A DNA stretch of 64,000 nt, from NCBI RefSeq assembly GCF_019399895.1, contig NC_091864.1:7728001-7792000 (forward strand), written 5' to 3'. The position numbers and the translations under genes are program-made. Shown piece after piece: positions 24,559 through 38,396 of the stretch. Numbering within the stretch: the stretch's first letter is position 1; every line of letters begins with the position of its first letter. Source of the stretch: Cardiocondyla obscurior. Lineage: Eukaryota; Arthropoda; Insecta; Hymenoptera; Formicidae. Under the pieces are notes generated by a model, which saw only the letters and a program-made list of their open reading frames with translations, was not told the origin of the DNA and ran no database searches.

Positions 24559-26257
24559 AAAATGTGAGACTAAAATGTTCATAATCAAATAAACGTATTT
24601 TATAGACAAACAAAATGCTACATATTGCAGTTAATAAAACGTTGAATAAGAAGGCTGCGAAATCCTTATGAACAATCCCTTTGAGCACGAGTGATTCTTA
24701 ACAATTGACGACACTATTTCTTACAAGAAAATGTATACGAGATTAAATAAATGTGCAGAGAATAAATTAATTCGTGGCTTCTTTTTTTTTTACAAGAACA
24801 TAGGTATCTATTCCTTTAAATGAAGAGCACGAACCGGTAAAGGGTTAAACGGTGACGTCGAGTGATTCGAATGATGTCACGGTAAGGGCGCGATGAAGGG
24901 TGCCGAGGGGAAGGGTGGCAAAGCAAAGAGCTTGTACACGCGAGCACGGCGACGCGTCGGCTCCGACTGACACCGCTGATAGTGGAACGGCGGAGGTTGG
25001 CTCGATTGGAGGCGCGATCGCACGCGCGACTCGAACCCGCGAAATCGCCGTCGACCAATTGGAGCTCGTGGCTTGCGACCTGACGAGCCCGCGGACAGGG
25101 CCGTAAATTCAACAGCGGTTGGCAAACAACAACGTTATTTTATATAACAAAGCGTACGCGCCCTGAAAATCCCGTCGCCCCGAACTTGAGAGACTCCCAC
25201 GAAAATCGGTCCCGAACACGGTTTGCGAAGAATTTCACGATCGCGACGTTTTCTTCTGTCTCTCTAAGATGGTTAAAGAGGGTTGCGATGGCTTAGCTTG
25301 CATGTTTGTATAAGAAAAAAAAAGGGCAAGGGTGATTTGTTAAAAGTCCTAGAGCTGCGCGGACGTGCATATTCGGACCAACTTCAGCGGCTATCAAATG
25401 ACACCCGCCTTATCAGGGGGGGCGCGAGAGATCGGAGCGGCGCCCTAGGGGGGCGTCGCGGCGGTGACAGCAAACCTCCCCCTCCCCGGCCGCCACGTGG
25501 CAGAAATACGCGCGAGATCTCGCCGGGCATCATTTTCAGATAATAGAGACGTGATACCGGAGATTGTCGTCGGATAATAGAAATGTGACGCCGAGGTGGT
25601 TAACTCGCCACTGCCCGGATGGCCGCCGTCCCCCGCCGCCACCCGGTCTATTGATCGCCCCCGAACGGCCAAGAAGGCGCGAGACTGGCTGCGCCGCTCC
25701 GCGAGGAGCCGAGACCGAAAACGGCGTCGCGACGCCGTAGCGTCCCACCCCGCCGCCGCCGTCGGTGTCAACCCTTAACCCTTCCGGGACCCATCGTCGT
25801 TCCAATTCGACGGAGATGCCTCGGGAACGTCCCACCCTCTCGAGACCGTCGTCTAACATAAGTCGCGTCCTCGACCGACATCTCCCTCTTGGAGAACTGC
25901 GCCCTTCGGAGCTTAGAACGGAGCCCTTCAAAATCCCGAGAAATTATCATCTTTCGAGCCCTTCGCTGAAGATCCGGCGAGATGAAATGAGCAAAGTGCG
26001 CAAAAAGTCGCGACTCGCACGGGAGACGCGATTAATTAACAAGAACGGTTTTAGTAGAGCGACTCTGTGAGACATTTCTTTTATTGAAACTCTTATGCAG
26101 CTTCCACAACTTTATTTTAATTTTTTGTTTTCTGAATAGAGTGTCGTCGGATCGCACGAATAAGCTGCAGCCACTCTTTATGCGACTGAGTCTTGAAAAT
26201 TAAATTTTAGAATTTCATATCCGAGCTTTCTCTTCTCGTCTCCACCCTCGGTTCGTC

Positions 26258-26288
<31 letters not shown>

Positions 26289-27836
26289 CTTCCTTTCTGT
26301 CTCTGGGGCAACAAAAGCCGATTAAAAATTAAGACGACCGCCGCGTGTCGGCAGACACGCCGTCTTCCTCCCGTTATTTCCATCTGCCACCGGCAGGCTC
26401 GTCTCATTCCCACGCTTCTGCTAATTGCCTATTTTCTTGGACGCTTCGTTCGGATCTTCGACTTCATAACCGTGCGGCGGTACCGGGTTTTTCAAAGGAT
26501 TATGAAATAATGTGTGATTTCCATCACCCCAGGGAAACGGCTGTGAGAAAGTAATACTTTTTAAATACTAATAACGATATATTCTAACAAAAAAAAAAAA
26601 AAAAAAGATTGGCCGTAAAGTCTCCGATAGACGATAAGCGATTAAACAGCCGTTTTCAGGGAGATAAAAATTAATGCTGAAATTAACGCTTTGAGCCACT
26701 GATTAAACTCACGTTACGCATCCCAGGAATATATAAAAGAGCCGGAGAGTAGACTCTATTTACCTCCCCAAAATTAAAAAGAGCGAAGCTTCTCTTCGTT
26801 CATTTTAATTTCACCCTTTCTCGTGCATATTTCACATAAACGTAGACGAAAAGGTATAATGAAATTTACAGCGAGAGATAACTGAAATAAGGTCATTTGA
26901 AATTGTGGGTTTTCGTTAGTCGATAATCCCGAACCGCTAAGAAAATAAGTCCGACGAAGGCGTAATAGACCGCCGAGGTACATAAATGACAGGAATAGAA
27001 ACGTTTGTGCTCGCTTACGAGAAAGTAGGTGGGGGAATTCTCATTTCTTGCTTTCATATTAACCGTAAGTAAATTAATGTAATAATTAATTACGGCAAAC
27101 GGTAACCTTAGTTCGACGACACATGTACGGGAGATTTAAGTACGGCTCCCTCGGCTCCTTCGCTTTTTCCCGTTGACGTATATAAGTAACCGCTGACATA
27201 ATCACGACCAGAGGTAGAGCGACGTACAGGGACAGCGTGCGCCAAAGCGCGAACTTGCACGGATCTGCCGATTGCATCGTAATTTAGCGCATCCCGCCGG
27301 AAATTCCACGGCGAAATTAAATTGTACTCGCCGTGCGTCCTGGCGATCAATTAAATTCATGCTACTCGATCCAGGAAGCATCTCTCTCTCTTTGCGAGCA
27401 CACGAAATATCGAAGCAAAACAAGTTTAATCAGAGATTCTATATAAGTTATTACCCGCTAATTAGTTGTAAATTTTATTCCAATTTGCGGAAAACGGCAA
27501 TGATGCAAGCTCGAGATTGAATTGCGGTTAATTATGCTCGACTCTAATTTCCGTAAAATGTTTTTAAATAACTCTTTTTTTTCGTATTGACTCCGAAGAA
27601 ATTCATTTGCGTAATTTTGAAATTAAATTATTTTACTTTTATAGATGTATTTTAATTGCGCGATGAAAGTTAAAACCAGTTTGAAGCTCTGTTTTTTTCC
27701 ATGATAAATCCGAATGATGCGTCGTCGTCTTCACTGGTCCCCGTTGCGATAGATCACCGCTCGCGATTTTAATCCCCAGCCACCTAAAACCCCGACGCGG
27801 GACTCACGGCCGGATCGCGATATTTATCGGAAAAGT

Positions 27837-28067
27837 TCAGGAATTCCCAGCGTTACCAGCGTGCGGGTGATAAGTCGGCGGCTCGGGAGGGCACGGAGAG
27901 CTCGTCGACGAAGGGCATGGGTCGCAGGGATCGTCGTCGAGTAGACACGGGTCTTTTTCTGGCGCATCCCGTGAGTCGCAGTCTCTCGACTTATCGAACA
28001 TGCCGAACATTCGTCGCAACGTCACCGAGCGCAGCCCAGCTGCTCGCCAGACACGAATCAGCGGCAT
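27837..28067 (-). CDS. Hypothetical 76-aa protein with possible mitochondrial presequence
   Basis: A single-exon ORF opens with ATG at 28067-28065 in an AACGCGATG context, preceded by an in-frame TAA nine bases upstream, and ends with TGA at 27839-27837. The first 20 residues (MPLIRVWRAAGLRSVTLRRM) have four or more arginines and no acidic residue, as in mitochondrial targeting peptides. The rest is acidic and rich in Cys and Pro (CLLDDDPCDPCPSSTSSPCP). I do not recognise the family. It stands out from neighbouring random frames by composition and defined start, but there is no homology or splice evidence, and it could be chance in a GC-richer patch. Confidence 0.35.
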   Translation of the reverse strand: MPLIRVWRAAGLRSVTLRRMFGMFDKSRDCDSRDAPEKDPCLLDDDPCDPCPSSTSSPCPPEPPTYHPHAGNAGNS

Positions 28068-31000
28068 CGCGTTATTTTAGGAGCCTTGGTTACAAAAAGT
28101 ATCTCCTAGCGCGAAATAATTTCTGTTGGTACGGTAAGTCGTTCTCAATCTGAGACTAATATATTTTATAATATTTCTTTTTTTTCCTTTTTTTTTCTCT
28201 CTCCCAAAAATCCGGTACGTATTAGTCAAGCCTTGAAAGATTCTATTCTTGCGCTAATTAGTTCTCACCGATATAGTTAACGTGTAGGGAAAAAAAGTCT
28301 TAGCGGCGCAGAACGGAGAGGAAACTCGGACACGAGCGACACGCGCATTATTTAGGTTAATTAACGTAATAACTGACGTTGCCTGCGAAGCCCTAAAAGC
28401 GACAGCTCGATACGCCTCGACAACTCGAAGCTTAACGGGACATCGGGGGAAAATGTGGCTCCGCTTAATCTCTTCGAAAGGCGAGATTAATGGCGAAGTG
28501 CACTTAAACGCGAAGACGTCGAGCTCACGAACTGATGCGCGATATATATACGGGGACGTCGCTTAATCTGCGCTTTATTGACACGCTGCTACGTCTGGAC
28601 CAGACGGAAGCTGGTAAACAGCTCGCCGCTTGCAATTTCCGCCGGAAGTATTTCCGTGTTCGACACATATTCCTCCCGGATCAAGCGCTTATCGTACTTC
28701 AACGCGTAACTTACATTACACATTCGGACCTGTAGATTAAGTTCCTACACGCCTGAGTTTAGTTCGCAGCATCCGATACCATCCCGTTAAGAATCCATCC
28801 CTCCCCCTTCCTCCCCCCCGTTCAACCCTCACGTTCACGTAAAGATTGACTATTGAGCGAACGGAGGAAAAATAAAATTGTTTGCGAGCCGGGAGTGTCG
28901 GCGCTTCATAAGTTTCTCGGATATTTTCTTTTCCACGGCGGCATTTAATTACGTCGCCTCCTCGAATGTCACGAATATTTGCTTTTTCGCGCCGGCGGCC
29001 GTGCGGGAAATACGGAATTCGATGGAACTGTAATGTCACCGGGTCTGACCTTTATCGAGAGGAGATCAGGCTTCGTCGGATATTCCGGCGCGGTATTAAT
29101 ACAATAATTGCGCAAAAATACCAAAGGCGCCGGACATCGATCACGCCGGATTGCCGTGGGATTATTATTAACCCCCTGCCGGCGCAGACGTGGCGGCCCT
29201 TTTTTTTTCGGCTGGCTAAATAAGAACCATTCCTGAATTATTTCGCGTACCCACCGGTGTATTGGCATCGATTGTGCGTATCTTCGCGAGAATTTTCCCT
29301 CCCCCCTCCCCCTTCCTGGGGGGGAAGGGACGCACGCGGAATTATTGATCCGCGACTCTTGTTCGACCGATAAACCGAGTGAAAGCGGAAACTCGGACCG
29401 AATTTGATTTTCAACGGGACGGCGGCCGATGATGAATCGTGCGCGACGCCCGGTTTCGTTGACGCCGAGGCGTCGGCGTTTAATTTATCTTCGCGGCAAA
29501 CGTGCACGGGCATGCCCTAAATAAGCGGCCCGAAGCGTTTAATCGATCTTGCCCCCCATGTCGTTCCCTAATGCCGGGATATGATTTTTCTGCTTCCGCC
29601 CGCGGAATGATAGCGAGTTATCCCGGAGCGCGAGCGGTAACAATGCCGTGGGATTCGCGCGTAGCTGCCAACCCGGGAAACGGGGGATACGTCGACGCGA
29701 CTTGCGCGGCAACCTTTGACATTTCGAAAGGGCGGGTCGAAGTCTCTTTTCCGCCGTTCCGAGGATAGGCATACTCCTGGTGCGACCCCAACATCTGTCT
29801 GAAACGTGCGCGACGCATAAAAGATTCGCGAGCTAATCTGTTGGACGCTCGCGAACTATCCGCCTCGCGAGCCTGCGAGCTCGAATTTTCCTAATCTCTT
29901 GCCTCGAAACTCTCTCGAATAGAAGGAGAAATAAATCATGAAAGGTCTCGCGGTGTATATAAAAATTAATATAAAAGGGGAAAAAAAATAGAAAATAACA
30001 GTCTGTAATTAAAAGTATTGTTCTCGGATGTAAATTAAGCAAACCAATTGCGTTGATTTAAATGCACAAGTTTTCATTTAAAGCAGATTTTTTTGAGTTT
30101 TAAAACAGTTGGTTTCGAATTAAAACTTACGTTCAATTTAGCGCATTGTTTTGCTTGTGTGCGAAAATTACATCTTCAATTTCAAAGCAGCTCTCTTTTT
30201 TTTCCGCGTGTTTTTAAAACGTATCTCGTAAAAATAAACTCGTACGATATAAAAATGTCTCTTTCTGCGGTCAAGATTTTAATGGGCGTAATTTATTATA
30301 CTCCCCCCTCTTTTTCCCCCTTCAATTCTTTAAATGCGATCTCTTCCAACGATAGGCATAATGCATTCCGCCGCTCTTTCCTTCCTTGCGTTTTTTATCG
30401 CAGCGACATTTGTAAATGAAAGTGCACAGGAAGCGCGAAAAATGTTCAAAGTACACGGCCGTGATCTCGTATATCGCTCGAAAAATATGTAATGTCCCTT
30501 TGATGCTGGGATTCTCAAAAGGCAACTTGTACCACTTTATTTTAGTACAGAAACATTTCCAACCATCAATGACATAAGACGACTTCTCTATAATTATTTT
30601 ATTTCTCTCTTAAATAAATAAAAAAAATAAAAAGCAGTATCTAAATCTGAATATTTCAAATTATATTAAATATCGTGTTTGCATTTTCAGAAAAAAAAGG
30701 GGACATTTTATTTTCAAATAATTCGCGAGAACTCTCGTTACGCGGACGAGACCGCCGGGAAATAAATAAATCGACCGCGTCACGCGAATCTCGATTTCTA
30801 ATTATTACAGAGCACCGCGGGTATTAGCGAGCACGTTACGGTATATCATAGTTCATCGTGCCACTGCGCGAACCTAATTGCGTTCCTCGGCACGTAGGAT
30901 CTACCGAGGCCGCGTCACATATGACACGTAGCCATTAACCGCGACGGTAATGATCGAAACTCGCCGCGCCGCGTAATTAGACGACAATTGAAATAATTGA

Positions 31001-31212
31001 AATGATTGAACTGCCGCTTTTTTATTTCTAGAATCACCCGCCGCTGGCCTTCACCGCGAGCGTATCGGCAAAAGATTCGAACGGGCAGGAAACGAAATCT
31101 TATACTTATTTCTCGAAAATCGCGAGTTTCATTAAGCTCTCTCGGTCAAAGCTATGGAGTTTTCCGGCCGAAAATTGGGACGAGCCTATGCTTGATCGAT
31201 TTTCTAAATGTC

Positions 31213-31301
31213 TGACGTCATGAGTGACGTCTTTTAAAGAGAGAGAGAGAGAGAGAAGGGGGGCACTTAAAGTTCGCTCTCATTCAGCCGACGTGACGTC
31301 A
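31213..31301. promoter_or_regulatory. Cluster of CRE sites flanking a GAGA tract
   Basis: Full palindromic CREs TGACGTCA occur at 31213-31220 and 31294-31301, with a half site TGACGTCT at 31225-31232. A (GA)n run at about 31240-31257, a GAGA-factor-like sequence, lies between. CREB/ATF family proteins bind the 8-mer. The arrangement suggests an enhancer or promoter in the interval between the divergent rdgB and GOGAT genes; the target gene is unknown. Confidence 0.5.
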
Positions 31302-34019
31302 ACGTCGCGATGTCCTCGCTATTGTTACCGCCTATGACAAAAAGATAAAATAATAACGAGACGCGGAGTGCGGTGTTATTTACATTGTACGCCGTAAGCG
31401 CGACATTTCCCGTCAAAGTGGAGTGTTAAGCTTAAATGTCAAAATCGTTTCCGGATGTGAAATGCGAGAAGCACGGAAAGGGCGATTGTAAAGCATTTTG
31501 TTTTCCAAATAATAACCGAATTGATTGAACGCCCCGATAAAAGTGATTAATCCCCTTCGATTAAATCGCAGGCTCCGGTCTCGCGTTGAAAAGCGAAATA
31601 AATTTGCTATTAACTGCAGATAACTAAGGATCGAAAGTTTCTTTGTTAACGAAATTTGCCGCATGAGATTATTCGCGGCGAATAAAAAAGAAATCCCATC
31701 GGCGAAGAAATAATAATACAATCTATTTAATCTTTTTTTTTTTTCCTTTTTTTTTCTTCTTTAATATTTAATTAAAAGGCGCAAGATTATTTAATAGAAA
31801 AATTTCTCAAATGGAAACCAAGATATAAATGAGATATTCAGTTAAAAATATTAAAGACCGTTCAAAGTACATTTGCGTAATTGTTTGCTTAAAATAAAAG
31901 AATAATAATCTCATGCTCGTCTTATATATTATAAATATTTTCTAAACGCTCATTTAATCTTTTGTCGCAGTTGCACGATATATCTGGATTTAAATAAAGA
32001 ACTCACGACTATTTCAAGCCTACAAGCTTGAGCTACGATTATTTCGACGTCGTCTATAAATTTGATATGGACCGAAGGATCAAAGATCCGATCTCAACGA
32101 TATGCAAATGCAAAGGTCAATGAATTTTGAATTCACGAAGCCGAGTACCTGTGAATTCATGAATACATAAACAATTCGCGATGACTAATTGTTCGAAATA
32201 TACGCAGCGGCATTCGCAATATAAATTAATTTAGAAATAACTTTTGGGGCTGCCTGAAAAGAAAGTAAGAGAGGGAGAGATAGAGAAAGAATAAGCCCTG
32301 GCGTTATGAATCAAATTATAAATTATAAATTAATTAATTATATTAAATTGATAACGCTGTCTCGCAAGTATTACATTTTCCCAAGTTGTAGATTTAATTT
32401 TCAATTCGAGATTCCCATCTTATTACACTGCTCGAGATACGAAGAACTCGGAGGGGATGAATTTCCCATTTACCGAGAAGAAGAAAAGAAATTTACCTTA
32501 CTGTACAAATTACTCGAGAAATCTGATATTTGCTTTACTTCGTCGCGTGCGTTCTTGCATATGCAATATCCGGAAATTTTCTGAACAGCGTAGAAAGTTT
32601 CATTTATTCCGATTAATACAATTATTTCAAGTGGTCATTATTATTCTATAATTAATTATATGGCTTCTACGTCGTATTATTAAATATCATGGCAAACAAC
32701 GGTATAAAGAGAAGAAATGTATACCATTATAAAAAATATACATATATACGAATATGTAGTGTGCGTGTGTGAAAAATTTTCTTCTTCTCTTTTTTTTTTT
32801 CCTCAAGAGAGAAATTTTTTTTTCTTTTTTCGTACGTTAAAAATTCTTTATGTATCTCTTTCGCGTGCCTTTGTCGTCCCTCCACCCCTTGAATTCTCTC
32901 ACATACGTCACTGTCCGTCGTCATTGATCAACGCAGGCTATCAAAGTGCTCGACGATTCAGGCAACGATCGCGCACGGCTGATTTCGCAATCGCCGCGGA
33001 TTTCCCGTCACACGGCGGACACGCAAGTCGATTTGCCAGCCGCTTACACGCATTTGCCGAAGCCCGCCAATCGATCGCCGTACTTACCGATTGTCTGAAG
33101 AACTGCTTTTGGCCGCCGACAGGTGCACCCGATCGCTGACTGCTGCGGCTGCACTCGCGGACGGTTCACCCGCGAACGGTCACACGCGACGATCGGGCGG
33201 TCGCAAGATGTTCCCCGGCATTTTCACGACGACTCCTCGGACGCGGCCAAGGCGAGAGACCCCCCTTGCGCTGGGATGACATCTCGGTTGATAAGGCAGC
33301 TAATTTTACGCCTGCGCCGTCGTTATTAAAAACGCAGTACCGTACGCAACGCGACTCGCCCGCGGTGGATCCTCTTCGCTCTGAAAATTGATAAAAAAAA
33401 ATTAAATAAAATCTTTCAGCTTGATAATTATGGATAACAATTTGGACGCATTCAAGTTCTTTTCTATTTTTTTATTTTTATGTTTTATTCCCGGATAATA
33501 AACATTTTATGTTTATACATTTTTTAAAAGCCACGAGTTCTCGCATAGTTGTATGATTATGTTTTAAAGTTGTATAACTTCTCGGTAATTGTAAGATATA
33601 ATTTTTATATTTTAAGTAGAAACTATAGCGTTTTTAGATTCGCAATCTTTCTGTAGGATGCGCCTGAGAATTTGCCTTTGATATAAGGCCACGTCTACAT
33701 TAAGTGTAGTAAGTCTTTGTAACGTCGACATTCGTGGACAACTTCGATGACGGTGCGGCGACGACCAATGATTACTCGCTGCGTACGCAAAACTCAGCTG
33801 TTCCATTTAAAACCAGCCATAAAGGCTACGTTCTCAATTCATAACCCGGAAAGAACGGTCCTCTCTCTTCGAGATTATTAAAAAAAGCACGTACAAATAT
33901 AACGTAAAATAAATAAATTTAATAAATTCTAAAAAAACCCTAAAGTATGTATTCGATGTAAAACGTAGTTCTCGATTCGCGTGTGTCGCGTTCAGCCTAC
34001 GAGGGTCGCCCGAGAATTC

Positions 34020-34363
34020 GCGATAAGGGCGGGGAGGCCGCTCCTGCGCCCTTTCCGCTTTAGTTACGTCAGCGGTCGCCCGGTCGTCTCGTCGTCATAG
34101 TGAAAATCCGCCAGTTACAGCGGACTTGTAGGAGAGTGCACGTCGCATTCTCGAAATTGCCGGTGCGAGCGGCTTTCTTGCGAAGGTGCAGCGACAGTCC
34201 AGCGGAAAGGAAAGACAGGGAGAGGAAAAAAAAAATAATAGAAAGGTGCCACGAGAAAGTAACCCCCGAACGATCGCGGTTCTCCAACGAAAAGCGGAGC
34301 CGAGCGCGGCGCAGCTTGCGGAGGCGGAGCGGAGCACGCTCTTCATCGATCTTCCCGACGCAG
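34020..34363 (+). promoter_or_regulatory. GC-rich possible promoter and non-coding first exon
   Basis: A CpG-rich block contains a CRE-like TTACGTCAG near 34065 and runs to an excellent donor, CGACGCAG|GTAAATC, with exon end at 34363. The plus-strand orientation would suit a distal 5' exon of the downstream glutamate synthase gene or an unannotated transcript. No TATA box was recognised. The donor is seen; the exon and its linkage are inference. Confidence 0.3.
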
Positions 34364-37300
34364 GTAAATCCCGGGTGCGCCCTTATTCCCGATCCGGAGG
34401 GAGATGGCGGGAAAGGGGGGAGGGAGGGGGAAGGGGGGAAGGACGATGCCGCAGAGAACCGGCGAGATCCCGGAAAAGAAGAGAGAAATCTAAAGTCTGC
34501 TTTTCTGGAATTTACTTCCCTTCTCGGTCGGTTTTTGGATTAAAAAAAAAAATCAACGTCCACGTCTTAATTGTTCCTTGTTCCCGCTTTTAATTACGTA
34601 TTGTTATAATTTTTTATACGCGTATCCCGGAAATGAGTGACGATTCGGATAGGAGTGACGAGACCCGCCGCGGAGGGTTCGATGCGGAGTAGGTTCAGTG
34701 TCGAGAAACTCGGGTCTCGATGCCTACGAATGCGAGAGATAGAGATGCAGGAAGAAAGAGAGAGGTCTGAATCGGCGTGAACAGATCCGATTGATAGCGT
34801 ATCTCGCCGGTATGACGAGGGAACGATTTTTTCTTTGACGATTTCGGTGCTTGCGACCCCGCGAATGAGGACTGACATTTATCGTATGACCTCCCGCACT
34901 TTGGCGTGCCGCTGTTAAAAAATCGATAACTGCCGGCGAGAATAAGAGAAATCTATAGCAATAGAGCTCCACGTGTAAGTGTGAATACCGCGACGGCATT
35001 TACCGACCCGGTTTAAATATCAGCTCCTTTTGGAAGGGCTCACCTTCAGATTTTCGCCGAGTCGAATCGCGAGGGATTTCAGATTCATTCGGGCAACGCT
35101 CTGACTTGGAAAATTCCGATTCACAAAATTAATCTATCGCGGAGCGAGTACTCGGTTTCTCGTAATTGTCTTGAATACACCAGTGCTGGTTCTAACAAAC
35201 GAAATCTTCGCTGAACGTTCTTCGTAAAAGTGAACGAGTCGTCGATCGGTGAGCTATATCATCCTATCTCACGAATTTCTTTTTTTTATTACGGCCTCAA
35301 CAATTTAAATAATACATTTCTTTAATATAACAAATATTATAAATTTAATTCTATATTAAATAAAATAAATTTTATTAATAAATTTTTTTTAATAAAATTA
35401 AAATCAATTAAATTGTTTCACACCGCGTCTACCGTGAGTCATTAATCTCGGCGATAAGTTTAGTTTCTCGTTACGCTTATCGTTACTTTTTATCGTGCAG
35501 ACCGGCGAAGAGTTCGGAGAAAGGGGGAGGGGAACAAAGGGCTCGTACGTTCCTTTGTTTATTGAAGTTTCATTCCGCCGGAATAAGGGAGAATTAATTT
35601 ACGCTCGCGTATTATTTTTAACCTCCCGCATAGACACACCTACACGCCGTTACGTCGCGGACAGTTAAACTTTTCTCTCTCGATCGGGCACAAACGCCAG
35701 TTCATCGGCCGACATGTCGGCGTATCGATCTGCGTTTTATTCCGCGATATCGCCTGTTCTCCTTTAAGAGAACTTACCGACCTCGCGGGTTGCACGAACC
35801 GGCCGCATATCTGGCCGCATAAAATTTTTATTAACGGCGATACCTGCATTTTAATACTTTCTAGCGTTTTCGAATGCTAGGCGAGCGTTGAAAAAGATAA
35901 AAGAAAAAAGAAAACAAAAAAGAAAAAAAGAAAAAAAAAGAAAAAAAATACGCGAAATGCCGAGCAAACTCGCACTTCGTAGTGGAAGTGATCCCGTTTT
36001 TTTTTTTCCTTTTTTTTTGTGCACACTGCAACACATATAATTGATTTTCTCACAATTAACGGACGTAATTAACCGTCACAAAAGTTAAATCGCGATACGC
36101 GTAATAATTACGACAACTGTACCGTTTACTTTAATGCATTATTATATTTATAATTACTACGCCTGTTTCGTAAAACGCCACTTACTTAATGTTCAGGCGA
36201 TAGGATAAATGGGACGCGGTGCTGAGAGGCTTGTACCACTGGCATTTTCTTGCCTGCGTTTCTGCAAGTCGCGATCTTTTCACATTCGAATGCACTTCGC
36301 GTACGACTTCGGACGACGAGCCGGTCATTCCGATCACGATCCTCGCGTTCCCAGCGACTTCGACTGACTCTCGCGGCCGCTAATTCATACGGGCACGTAA
36401 TAAGAAGAATCCTACGGACACGTTTCACAACCGCGCGTCCCGGCAGAACCGAGCAAGAGAGAAAAAAAAACATGTATAAACCACCGAGCGGTGTCGGGAA
36501 AGGGAACAATTAGAAGGAACAAACACGCTGCTGATTCACGTCGATCGTTTCACAGCAGCGTTATTCTTCCCGGACGATAAGCTGCTGCGATAACGCGACA
36601 CTCGATCGGAGATCCCCGACACGAAATCGGAAATTCCTCGTGGCCCGGTCATTCAAAAGGCCTTTATCGACATCCGGCGTACTGCCAGGTGTTCATTATC
36701 GGCGCTCATTAATTAAACGTTTGCGGATCGAGGTGCGTTCTGAAAATTTCAACGAGGCTCGTCTCTTCCCGAAGGGATCTAGACCGAAATCCGTACACCG
36801 GAAGGAAAACGTCGAAGCCAATTTTATGATATTTTCAACAATAAATATGAGCTCAATTACACGTTAATCAAGCTCGAGGGAACGGATTTCCGTCGTCGAT
36901 CAGCGTGCACGCGAAACGCGGTGCTCGTTGCCAAACTGAGGACGGTATCGAATGAGTCTCGCATTGGAAAATTCATGAAAAGTCGCGCGCGGGCTCGTGT
37001 CTTCGCTCCTGATAACGGAAAACAATGCGATAACGCGATTCACAATAACGCGGGATCTTTCCAGTCTACCGATTAGGTTCGCGGCGATAATCGGCCGGCC
37101 TTGGCGCGATAATGACTCCCAGCCGTCGCAGCCTAACGTCTCGTTCTCGCCAGATAACGCGAATGTTTAAACTGTAATTAACCGAGGCGCGAAAGTCGAC
37201 TATCTCCCGTCGCTCGTTAACAAACGTGACGCGCGTTAATCTTCAAGTTTGTTTGTATTTTTTTTCCTTTTTTTTCCTTCTTTTTATTTGGAGAAACGAT

Positions 37301-38396
37301 AAAAATTGGCGAAAACTATTTTATTGACTTCGCTTCCGTTCACTTCACGGACGTTTTTCAAGAGGTTCTGAAATAGACCACCCGCGATGAATCGGTTTAC
37401 GCAAATCGTACCGCGACACGCGATGCCCGCGGATTGTATAATCCCACGGCAAAATGACGTGCGAATCTCATGCTCTTAAGATGCGTGATGCTGACGTCAA
37501 AGCACGCGGAGAGGGTGTATCCCGCAGCGATAGATTATCAGGAGCTATCTGATCCCTCGGCTATCGAGAAACGCAATTCCGAAAACACTAGTCGCAGGGG
37601 ATCCTACCTTCACGGAGCTAAAGAATATTATAACGGCGAACGTAAAGTTGATCTACCGCAGTTTACGTTTAATATAAAATCTTTATAATATTTAATAAAA
37701 TTAATTAAATTATCTTGTAAATTTTTTAACTTCTATTTTATATTATTTTATTATATTATAAGTTTTATAAATTAATTATTTAATAAAATAAAATTGAAAA
37801 TATTTAACAAAATAATAGAATAAAATATAAAATATATTAATTTCGTGCTGATCGTGCAATTGAAACTCATTTTCCGAATTAAACATCAGTCTTGTCTTCC
37901 TACAATATAATTATCGCCGATTATATAAATATAAAAAAAAAATTCCTAGACGTCGCAGCCAAAATTTATCGCCGACTTCGACCGCAGTACCGACACTGCC
38001 GCAGGTGGAATTTATAGCTCTGCAAATTAGTTATAAATTCAGCCTCCGTCGTTTAAATTGATCAAGTGCAAAGCGTATGCAGCATCCGTTAATAATTCAC
38101 TTATCGTCTGTTAATTGTTTATACGCAGGCAATCCTCGCCGTGGTTGCAAGAGTTCATTATTTTTTCTTTAATTTTTTCTTTTTCTTCTTTTTTTTATTC
38201 TTTTTTTTAATTTTTTTCTTCACCGAGTAATCTGCGCAAAGCAAATCTACCTGTATTTATCTGATCACGCCGCTCAGAAATAGCTCTGGAAGTACGCAGT
38301 TTATTTATCGCGGCGTTCCCGACGTTTTTACTCAACGTGAAGAAATAATAAATAACACGACATACGGAATACTTCGGCACGAAGAAATGAATAGAG

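Larger units (their letters stand above)
22251..33400. other. Gene-poor interval upstream of rdgB, first part
   Basis: Mostly non-coding sequence with CpG-rich blocks (24880-25980 and 28960-29770) between AT-rich stretches. It includes a 26-base A run (23541-23566), a CT microsatellite (26250-26290), an inverted repeat (24518-24558), a diverged tandem repeat (25539-25593), a CRE cluster (31213-31301) and the small ORF at 27837-28067. Long open frames in the GC-rich blocks overlap on both strands and are Arg/Pro-rich, as chance GC-rich frames are. The rdgB promoter and 5' exon(s) probably lie here but cannot be placed. Confidence 0.5.

Noticed and set aside
24816..26070. Overlapping open frames up to 138 codons near 23.9-26.0 kb
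   Set aside because: Composition artefacts in GC-rich sequence; frames overlap on both strands and resemble no family.
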